NCBI GenBank assembly: GCA_903813345.2
Contig: CAIIXF020000802.1
Span: 1 to 52,000, forward strand
Reading direction: 5' to 3'
Source: Owenia fusiformis
Lineage: Eukaryota > Annelida > Polychaeta > Sabellida > Oweniidae
DNA length: 52,000 bases
Shown here: piece by piece, positions 1-8,657 of the stretch
Layout: the number at the start of each line of letters is the position of its first letter
Numbering within the stretch: the first letter of the stretch is position 1
Program-made: the position numbers and the translations under genes
Notes under the pieces: model-generated
Seen by the model: the letters and a program-made list of their open reading frames with translations, nothing else
The model's database searches: none
What the model was told of the DNA's origin: nothing

Positions 1-1335
1 GTGGAATAAAAAATAGTTGATTGATGATCTCATCCTAGGATTGTTTTACATTTTGGGATGAAAAGAATTATCTACTTTTTGTCCCAGTAGTGCATTGGAT
101 GTAGGGATAGAAAGAACTGGGAGATCATAATTCCATCAGAAACTATTTATATGCAAAACATGTTATTCTACTAATAAGGTCATACTAACATTTTCAATTT
201 TATTTAACGTCGATACGGCAACATACATTGCAAAGATAGCATATACGGGGTCATTACAGAAAATAAAATCACCGATTGGACTGAACCAAGTGAGATGTTT
301 ATTTCATTTCAAATACCCCTGTATCATTGTGGAACATTTGTTACTTTTGTCAAACTGCTCTTCTGAAATAAGTATAGATAAATAATCATACAATGCAGCC
401 AAATACAATACACTTAATTCCATCAACAATAAACTCAATTCCATCAACAATACACTCAATTCCATCAACAATACACTCAATTCCACCAACAATACACTCA
501 ATTTCACCAAGTTCCACTGTTTCATCAGAATAAATGATTTGCTATTTGAGCTATTTGGTGATCCAGACTCCACTGGATATGTTGCACTTCCATGTGACTT
601 ACTTACCCAAGAGCGATAGACTGACTATATTGGAAATAGTTCACTGGACAAATTAGGAGATGAGTTTCATGTTAACCCTAGAGAGGTGAGTATAATAGAC
701 TATGGCCCACCTCTGATAATTGCAACATTTTCCTTTCATGGAAGGTTACACATTCCAACATAACATATCATATATATTATTATAAAGAGTAATTACTATA
801 TAAGTCCCATCTCATTATAATTGTAATCCTCCATATAGAGCGTCACTGGTCACTGATTTGAACCACTTACAATATTTATCACTAAACGTTTTTTCTTTCA
901 AAGATTATTTCTTCATCCTAGGTCTAAAAATGATTGTACAATTCGTATTGGTTATGTATTATAATATGTATAACACTAAAGATTATCCGAAAACTTTTAA
1001 ATTCAAAATCATATGTGACTTACACAAAAGACTTGGACATAAATTTGATTTTTGAGAAGTTCGAAAAAATCATTCATGTATAAAGTTAATCAATTTCTTG
1101 TGTCTATTATTGATTGTGTTAGTTGTAATGCTAAATAAAGATTTATTTAGGTTGCTTTTTACATCATTGTAAATATCTGTTATCCTCATAGAAATGTCCA
1201 TACAGACAATCACGTGTCTCCTTTGGAATTATATACCAGCTACATGAACAACCATTTTGTCTCGTATAGAGATGTTACACTTAACTCTTTTTCCTTAATG
1301 ATATTTGTACCTCTCTGCTTTTATTTGTTGTAATA
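1..1335. other. unique AT-rich DNA, no gene recognised
   Basis: Apart from the minisatellite at 409-512 this stretch is non-repetitive and AT-rich. The short open frames in it lack an ATG start or any recognisable domain, and I see no convincing splice-flanked exon. It ends where the first element of the repeat train begins with TAATA|ACTAG. Confidence 0.6.
409..512. repeat. 21-bp minisatellite, about 5 copies
   Basis: About five head-to-tail copies of a 21-bp unit (ACACTCAATTCCATCAACAAT, with one to three changes per copy). Because 21 is a multiple of three, the opposite strand reads as a 7-residue repeat (consensus close to LSVLLME). That explains the 89-codon open frame on the minus strand at 304-573; I do not regard it as a gene. 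Confidence 0.85.
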
Positions 1336-3181
1336 ACTAGAGATCTAACGATCTAAGATTGCAAGCAATCTTACGGAGGCCCTATATTCGTTTCTGAACA
1401 TTCAAAGGCCAGCCAAAGGTCAAATCTCTAATACAAAGTCATATATGAACTCCAGACAACTTGTAGATGATTTTTAAAAAAGGTTTGGTCGAATTAATGC
1501 ACGTTGAAATTTGACCTTGAAAAATTCTGAAATTTGACCTTTTTTCAGTTTTTGAGCTATAATATCTCAAAACTGGAGCCAAATTTTAATAGATAATCAA
1601 TTGCTAATATGTGTATAACCTTTAGTAGAGGAATATATATTCTGACTTTCATTAAAAAATATTGATTTGTAGTCTCCAATTTTGAGAAACTTAGAAAACA
1701 CAGTTTGTGATTTCGTTTGATGACCTTGACCTTTGACCTTGCAAATTTTACTTTTTCAGACCTCAGAAGGTCTTTTGTGAATAAATATACCTAAATTTGA
1801 ATCCAGAAAATTGATTTGAAAAATCAACTTTTTTGACCTTTCGGAGGTCACTGAAGGTCAACCAAAGGTCAAAGGTCAAAAGTAAGGTTAGATTTGGAAT
1901 CCTGAGAACTTGTAGATGAGTTTAAAAAAAAAATTGGTCAATTTGAAGCAAGTTGAAATTTAGTCTTGAAAAGTTTTGAAATTTGACCTTTTTTCAGTTT
2001 TTGAGTTCCAATATCTCAAAACTGGTACACAATCTTAATAAATAGCCAATTGCTAATATGTGTAGAACCTATAGAGGAATATATATCCTGACTTTCATGA
2101 AAAAATATTGATTTGTAGTCTCCAATTTTGAGAAACTTACAAAACACAGTTTGTGATTTAGTTTGATGACCTTGACCTTTGACCTTGCAAATTTTACTTT
2201 TTTAGACCTCAGTATATCTTTTCTGATTAAATAAACCTAAATTTGAATCCAGAAAATCAATTTGAAAAATCAATTTTTTTGACCTTTAGAAGGTCACTGA
2301 AGGTCAAATAAAGGTCATAGGTCAAAATTAAGGTCAGGTTTGAGTTCCTGAGATCTTGTAGATGCTTTTGAAAAAAAAGTTTGGTCAATTTAGAGCAAGT
2401 TGAAATTTGACCTTGAAAAATTTCGAAATTTGACCTTTTTACTGTTTTTGAGTTCTAATATCTCAAAACTGAAGCAAAATTTAAATAAATAGTCAATTGC
2501 TAATATGTGTAGAACCTTTAGAGGAATATATATTCTGACTTTCAGTAAAAAAAATTGATTTGTAGTCTCCAATTTTGAGAAACTTAGAAAACATAGTTTG
2601 TGATTTCGTTTGATGACCTTGACCTTTGACCTTGCAAATTTTACTTTTTTAGACCTCAGTAGGTCTTTTGTGAATAAATATACCTAAATTTGAATCCAGA
2701 AAATCAATTTGAAAAATCAACTTTTTTGACCTTTCGGAGGTCACTGAAGGTCAACCAAAGGTCACAGGTCAAAAGTAAGGTCAGATTTGGAATCCTGAGA
2801 ACTTGTAGATGAGTTTTAAAAAAAAAATTGGTCAATTTGAAGCAAGTTGAAAAAATACCTTTTTTGACCTTTTTTTGACCTTCAATATCTCAAAATCTAG
2901 GCAAAATTTCTCCAGACGGCAAAAGGCTAAGACTAATAGAATACTAATATCTATCTGTATGCAAAAATTCAGCCAAAAATATTGAAGTGTAGTGTCAGGA
3001 TTTGAGAAACTTGAAAAAAACTTAGATTTGACCTAGATTTTGACCTTTGACCTTGACCTAGATAAAAATTCCTTTCCCCCCAAGTTCAGCCAAGGTCCCT
3101 AGTAGGTGCATATAGTAGATAGTTGAAAGGTAGTTGGAAGTAGGAGAAAAAGGTTTAGGAAGAATAAATAAATAAAGAATA
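1336..3181 (+). mobile_element. E1: family-1 Helentron-like non-autonomous element
   Basis: It starts ACTAG, followed by AGATCT-AACG-ATCT and the palindrome AAGATTGC-AA-GCAATCTT (1355-1372), then GGAGGCCC. The body holds three tandem units of about 447-449 bp; the landmark GTTGAAA recurs at 1503, 1952, 2399 and 2846. The 3' tail (about 3025-3130) has GACCTAGATTTTGACCTTTG and related GACCT runs, then AGTTCAGCC and CCCTAGTAGG. It closes with an A-rich microsatellite (AATAAATAAAG) and joins E2 directly. The terminal GGAGGCCCC hairpin seen in E2 is missing, so the 3' end is incomplete. No protein is encoded. The assignment to Helitron/Helentron-like elements rests on terminal architecture, not on a transposase. 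Confidence 0.65.
1355..1372. other. 5'-terminal palindrome of family 1
   Basis: AAGATTGC and GCAATCTT arms (8 bp) around an AA centre. The same palindrome occurs at 3187-3204 and 4487-4504, each time just after ACTAG and just before TACGGAGGCCC. It therefore marks the left ends of E1, E2 and E3. Confidence 0.85.
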
Positions 3182-4467
3182 ACTAGAAGATTGCAAGCAA
3201 TCTTACGGAGGCCCTGTAGGCATTGCCAATTAGAAAGTCAACTAAAGGTTAAATATCAAATTTAAGATCATATATGAATAGCTAATATGTGAAGAACCTT
3301 TAGAGAAATATATATCCTGACTTTCATTAAAAAATATTGATTTGTAGTCACCAATTCTGAGAAACTTAGAAAACACAGTTTGTGATTAAGCTTGATGACC
3401 TTGACCTTTGACCTTGACCTTGCAAATCTTACTTTTTTAGACCTCGGTATGTCTTTTGTGAATAAATATACCTAAATTTAAATCCAGAAAATCGATTTAA
3501 AAAATCAACTTTTTTTACCTTTCGGAGGTCACTGAAGGTCAACCAAAGGTCAAAGGTCAAAAGTAAGGTTAGATTTGGAATCCTGAGAACTTGTAGATGA
3601 GTTTTAAAAAAAAAATTGGTCAATTTGAAGCAAGTTGAAATTTAATCTTGAAAAGTTTCGAAATTTGACCTTTTTTCAGTTTTTGAGTTCCAATATCTCA
3701 AAACTGGTACACAATTTTAATAAATAGTCAATTGCTAATATGTGTAGAACCTATAGAGGAATATATATCCTGACTTTCATGAAAAAATATTGATTTGTAG
3801 TCTCCAATTTTGAGAAACTTAGAAAACACAGTTTGTGATTTGGTTTGATGACCTTGACCTTTGACCTTGCAAATTTTACTTTTTTAGACCTCAGTGGGTC
3901 CTTTGTGACTAAATATACCTAAATTTGAATCCAGAAAATCGATTTGAAAAATCAATTTTTTAGACCTTTCGGAGGTCATTGAAGGTCAACCAAAGGTCGA
4001 AGGTCAAAAGTAAGGTCAGATTTGGAATCCTGAGAACTTGTAGATGAGTTTTAAAAAGAAAATTGGTCAATTTGAAGCAAGTTGAAAAAAAAACCTTTTT
4101 TGACCTTTTTTGGACCTTCAATATCTCAAAATCTGGACAAAATTTCTCTAGACGGCAAAAGGCTAAGACTTATAGAATACTAATATCTATCTGTATGCAA
4201 AAATTCAGCCAAGAATATTGAAGTGAAGTGTCAGAATTTGAGAAACTTATAAAAAGCTTTAATTTGACCTAGATTTTGACCTTTGACCTTGACCTAGATA
4301 AAAATTCCTTTCCCGCCAAGTTCAGCCCAGGTCCCTAGTAGGACTATGTAGTACCTAGTTGAAAGGTAGTTGGAAGTAGGAGAAAAAGAGGGAGGAAGAA
4401 TAAATAATAATAATAATAATAATATCTACAAAATTGATAGGAGGCCCCCCGATGGGGCCTCCTAATA
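3182..4467 (+). mobile_element. E2: family-1 Helentron-like element with intact 3' hairpin
   Basis: The left end is ACTAG plus the 8-bp-arm palindrome (3187-3204) and GGAGGCCC; the AGATCTAACGATCT spacer of E1 and E3 is absent. The body starts part-way through the ~447-bp unit and holds one complete period (GTTGAAA at 3634 and 4081). The 3' tail around 4260-4375 repeats the E1 tail almost word for word. It is followed by an (AAT)n microsatellite at about 4400-4422, an 11-bp-stem hairpin at 4438-4464 and ATA. E2 is the best complete family-1 copy for defining both ends. Confidence 0.7.
4438..4464 (+). other. 3'-terminal hairpin of family 1
   Basis: Perfect 11-bp stem (TAGGAGGCCCC / GGGGCCTCCTA) with loop CCGAT, followed by ATA and the next element's ACTAG. 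The left arm contains GGAGGCCCC, the word that follows the 5' palindrome in family 1. Position and shape fit a Helitron-type 3' terminator hairpin. Confidence 0.85.
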
Positions 4468-5991
4468 ACTAGAGATCTAACGATCTAAGATTGCAAGCAA
4501 TCTTACGGAGGCCCCATAGATACCACAGTTTGTCACCTAATTTGATGACATTGACCTTTGACCTTGAAAATTTTACTTTTTCAGAGCTCAGTATGTCTTT
4601 TGTGATTAAGCTGACTTAAATTTGAATCCAAAAAGTCAATTTGAAAAATCAACTTTTTTTACCTTTCGAAGGTCACAGAAGGTCAACTAAAGGTCAAAGG
4701 CCAAATTTGAGGTCAGATTTGAACTCCTGAGACTTTGTAGATGCTTTTTTAAAAAACATTTGGTCAATTTGAAGCAAGTTGAAATTTGACCTTGAAAATT
4801 TTCGAAATTTGACCTTTTTTCAGTCCTTGAGCTCTTATATCTCAAAAGTGGTGCAAAATTTTAATGGATAGTCAATTCCTAATATGTGAAGTACCTCTAG
4901 AGGAATATATATCCTGACTTTCAACCAAAAATATTGATTTGTAGTCTTGAATTCTGAGAAACTTAGATAGCACAGTTTGTGACCTAATTTGATGACCTTG
5001 ACCTTTGACCTTAAAAATTGTACTTTTTCAGAGCTCAGTATGTCCTTTGTGATTAAGCTGACCTAAATTTGAATCCAAAAAATCAATTTGAAAAATCAAC
5101 ATTTTTGACCTTTCGAAGGTCACAGAAGGTCAAGTAAAGGTCAAAGGTCAAATCTGAGGTCAAATTTGAACTCCTGAGACTTTGTAGATGCTTTTTAAAA
5201 AAACATTTGGTCAATTTGAAGCAAGTTGAAATTTGACCTTCAAAATTTTCGAAATTTGACCTTTTTCAGTTCTTGAGCTCTTATATCTCAAAACTGGTGT
5301 AAAATTTTAATAGATAGTCAATTGCTAATATGTGTAGTACCTCTAGAGGAATATATATTCTGACTTTCAACCAAAAATATTGATTTGTAGTCTCGAATTT
5401 TGAGAAACTTAGATAGCACAGTTTGTTATCTTATTTGATGACCTTGACCTTTGACCTTGAAAATTTTACTTTTTCAGAGCTCAGTATGTCTTTTGTGATT
5501 AAGCTGACCTAAATTTGAATCCAAAAAATCAATTTGAAAAATCAACTTTTTTGACCTTTTGAAGGTCACAGAAGGTCAACTAAAGGTCAAAGGTCAAATC
5601 TGAGGTCAGATTTGAACTCCTGAGACTTTGTAGATGCTTTTTAAAAAAAAATTTGGTCAAATTGAAGCAAGTTGAAAAATGACCTTTTTTGACCGTTTTT
5701 TGACGTCAAATATCTCAAAAACGGTAAAAAATTAACGCGTACATATAGTGGGCAATTTGTAGAGAATGCTTATATCTAGTTACATTTTAATTCATCGCAA
5801 GAAATAATGAAGTATGAGGACGAAATCTGAGAAACTTAAAAAAAACTTAGATTTGACCTAGATTTTGACCTTTGACCTTGACCTAGATATGAACTAATTT
5901 CCCGACAAGTCCAGCTCATGTCCCTAGTAGGAGCATATAAGAGTTAATTCAGACCTAGCTAGAAGTAGGAGAAAAAATGCTAAAAAGAATA
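4468..5991 (+). mobile_element. E3: family-1 Helentron-like element
   Basis: It begins ACTAG, AGATCT-AACG-ATCT, the palindrome at 4487-4504 and GGAGGCCCC. It carries the ~447-bp unit (GTTGAAA at 4778, 5225 and 5671), then the conserved 3' tail at about 5850-5965 (GACCTAGATTTTGACCTTTG, CCCTAGTAGGAGCATATAAG). It ends in a short A-rich tract with no GGAGGCCCC hairpin and abuts family 2 at 5992. Its units are visibly diverged from those in E1/E2 (for example TCAGAGCTCAG for TTAGACCTCAG), so it is a separate subfamily or an older copy. Confidence 0.65.
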
Positions 5992-6050
5992 ACTAGACTT
6001 TGGAAATTGAACGAAGTTCAATTTCAGACTCCAGATCTAGACTTTTTTTG

Positions 6051-6125
6051 GCCGAGTCATCCAGAATAAGCCGAGTCATCCAAAATAAGCTGAGTCATCC
6101 AAAATAAGCTGAGTCATCCAGAAAA
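6051..6125. repeat. ~19-bp minisatellite carrying GAGTCATCC
   Basis: Four copies of GAGTCATCC-A(G/A)AATAAGC(C/T). Two copies read CTGAGTCATCC and so contain TGAGTCA, the AP-1/TRE consensus. The same block has two copies in E5 and three in E6, so copy number differs between family-2 elements. Confidence 0.8.
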
Positions 6126-6315
6126 AGATGGATGGATGGATGGATGAAAAAGGAAGGAAGGATAGGCTAGAATAGGAAGGAACGATAGGATAGAATAGGA
6201 AAGAATGATAGAATAGAATATGAAGAAGGAATAGAATAGGAAGGATAGGAAAGAGAGGATATGAAGGAAAGGTAGATAAGAAGGATACGATAGGATCACA
6301 AAGGAAGGATGGATG
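6126..6315. repeat. purine-rich GGAT/GGAA low-complexity tract
   Basis: About 190 bp almost free of C and dominated by GGAT, GGAAGG and ATAGGA on the + strand. The minus-strand open frames across it encode only S/F/P/L-rich low-complexity strings and are artefacts of composition. Counterparts lie at about 26605-26795 and 33800-33968. Confidence 0.8.
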
Positions 6316-7804
6316 CATTTTTCAATATTTTCTTCTCTACTCTTGACTTTCTATCAGGATACCATCAGATCGATTTTTCTCGAAATTTCAAAACGCCATA
6401 ACTTTCGAATCGGAAGTCGGATCGAAATTTGGTTTGCAGACTCGGATTCCTGAGAAAATTCTACCCTTAATTCATAACTCATATGCTAAATTTGGAGAAC
6501 ATTTTATTTTGACCTACTTTTCGGACACCATATCTCAAAAGTGGGTAGAAATACTTTCTGACGGCAAAAAGCTAACACTATTAGCACACTTTTTCCTACC
6601 TGTATATAAAATTTTGAAGCAAATCATTGAAACATAGTGTCAGAATCGCAAAAATAAGGAAAAACTATGAATTTGACCTAGATTTTGACCTGGGGATTTT
6701 GGTGTCCAAATTTTGAAGTTAGGTAGCCTTCGAGGTCCCTTTCTTTCATAGGCTTTCATTATTTTAAGCTGTACTTAGTCTATATCTCGAATTTTACACT
6801 TCAAAAAAATCTTTTTTCCCATTGACATAACATGGGGCACCAAATTTAGCGATTTTTGAGCTTTCAAAATGTCATAACTTCCGAACAGGAAGTCGGATCG
6901 AAATTTGATTTGCAGATTCGGATTTCTGAGAAAATTCTATACTTAATTCATAACTCAAACGTTAAATTTGGAGAATTTTTTATTTTGACCTACTTTTCGG
7001 ACACCATATTTCAAAAGTGGGGCAAAATACTTTCTGACGGCAAAAGGCTAACACTATTAGCACACTCTTGGCTACATATATACAAAATTTTGAAGAATAT
7101 AATTAATCTGTAGTGTCAGAATCGCAAAAATAAGGAAAAACTTTGAATTTGACCTTGATTTTGACCTAGGCATTTTGGTGTCCAAATTTTTATGAAAAGA
7201 AGGTTTTGAGGTCCCTTTCTTTTATGGGCTTCCATTATGTTTAGCTGTGCTTAGTCTGTATCTCGTATTTTACACTTCAAAAAAATATTTTTTCCCATTG
7301 AATTAACATGGGGTACCAAATTTAGCGATTTTTGAATTTTCAAAACGCCATAACTTCTGAACCGGAAGTCAAATCGAAATTTGGTTTTCAGATTCGGAAT
7401 CCTGAGAAAATCTCCTATAGGACTGATATCCTGGACATTGGATTCGGAGAATTTTTTTTTGGACCTCGTTTTCGGACACTGATATCTCGAAATTGGTTTG
7501 AGATACCAAAAAACTAAATCGACCCTAGATTTTCTACTTTTTTATGAGGAACACAATGAAAAAAACCCGGATCAAAAATATTGAAGGGCGACCGAGAAAA
7601 TCGAAAAAAGTGACAAAGTACTGGATTTGACCTAGTTCTTGACCTTTGACCTAGATAAAAATTTGACCCAATTTCCCACCAACTAGATACTGAACCTAAA
7701 TGAACTGTATAATGGTCTTTACTGGATACCTTATAGTTATTGAAAAAACTCTTAAAGAAAAATAATAATAAGAAGAAGAAGAAGAAGAATACTGGCAAAA
7801 ACAA

Positions 7805-7943
7805 TAGACTCCAGATTGACATCTGGAGTCTAATAAGAAAACTGACGAGAACAATAGACTCCAGATTTTCAATCTGGAGTCTAATAAGAAGAATAAGAAA
7901 ACTGACGAAAACAATAGACTCCAGATTTTCAATCTGGAGTCTA
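7805..7943 (+). other. three tandem copies of the family-2 3' hairpin
   Basis: Hairpins at 7805-7832, 7855-7883 and 7915-7943, each with a 12-13 bp stem (TAGACTCCAGAT / ATCTGGAGTCTA). Loops are TGAC in the first and TTTCA in the others. They are separated by AATAAGAAAACTGACGA-type spacers. The left arm contains GACTCCAGAT, which also follows the 5' hairpin at 6026-6036. The last hairpin is followed at once by ATAATAGG, the start of the 714-bp array. Confidence 0.85.
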
Positions 7944-8657
7944 ATAATAGGATTTGGCCATACGCGTATAGAGGGAAATGGCTCTAGGGACGCTTTGAGG
8001 GCCTATAATGGTCGATTGAAGGACAGGGAATCTAGGGAGGTAGTTGGGGAGAATGTCTGGCTCGTGCTTCGCGGATCCGTCGAGGTCAAAAAATAGTCCT
8101 TCAAAAAATAGGCCTTCCAGACGTCTATATAGAGCTTTCGACGTAGATTCGAGCAGCGTACGCGTCGTTCTACATTCCGCAATCGTTAGTTTGAGGAAGG
8201 GAATCGTTGTTTACGAAATGCTCTAGTCATCGTTCGGGCCTATTTTCTTTTAAATGTCTGTTGTTCGCAGAGATACGTATACCAAGTGTATTCGTGCCGT
8301 CTAGATATACGGCAACGGTGGCCCGTACGCGAACTTCAAACGCGTATATCTCGATAACTAATGGTCGGATTTCAATTTGGTTCACTGTTTTTTTAATGCT
8401 CGGAAAACTGTCTTTCCGACCAGCTAGTTTTCCTCCGATTCTGACTTCTTAAGGAGGCTCGAGAGGCCGAAATAGCGGAAATGCAGATTTCGACCTAGAT
8501 TTCGACCTTTGACCCAGATAAGGATTTGACCTAATTTCCGAGCAACTACGCCTAGCCCCCTAACAACGTGCATGAGTAGATTTATCCAAATATCTCTCGT
8601 TGATGAGAACGTGTGGTTAGAAAGATTTTTACTTTTGCACATACAAAAGCAAAAATC
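7944..8657 (+). repeat. first 714-bp unit (reference copy)
   Basis: Given as the reference monomer. I counted about 49 CpG dinucleotides in it, far more than in comparable lengths of E1-E3. It contains single BamHI, XhoI, AatII and XbaI sites by eye. The 3' tail homologous to E1-E6 lies at about 8484-8590 and the hairpin at 8624-8657. This copy has the A variant in the hairpin arm, which breaks one stem pair. Confidence 0.85.

Larger units (their letters stand above)
5992..7943 (+). mobile_element. E4: family-2 Helentron-like element preceding the large array
   Basis: The left end is ACTAG-ACTTTG, then hairpin GAAATTGAAC-GAA-GTTCAATTTC (6003-6025) and AGACTCCAGATCTAG. Next come a GAGTCATCC minisatellite and a purine-rich tract. 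Three units of a 476-bp repeat follow, with the landmark AAACGCCATAACTT (or variant) at 6391, 6867 and 7343. Each unit has a CGGAAGTCGGATCGAAATTT box and an ATATCTCAAAAGTGG box. The tail (7621-7735) has GACCTAGTTCTTGACCTTTG and related GACCT motifs, then (AAT/AAG)n, then three copies of the 3' hairpin (7805-7943). The 714-bp array begins immediately. No coding capacity is evident. Confidence 0.65.

Noticed and set aside
304-573. 89-codon minus-strand frame with leucine repeats
   Set aside because: It is produced by the 21-bp minisatellite; the leucine periodicity equals the DNA period.
6076-6318. Minus-strand frames rich in S, F, P and L
   Set aside because: They translate the purine-rich tract and carry no information beyond base composition.
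8150-8170. RNA polymerase III B-box-like GATTCGAGC in the 714-bp unit
   Set aside because: Too far from the B-box consensus, with no properly spaced A box or T-run terminator.
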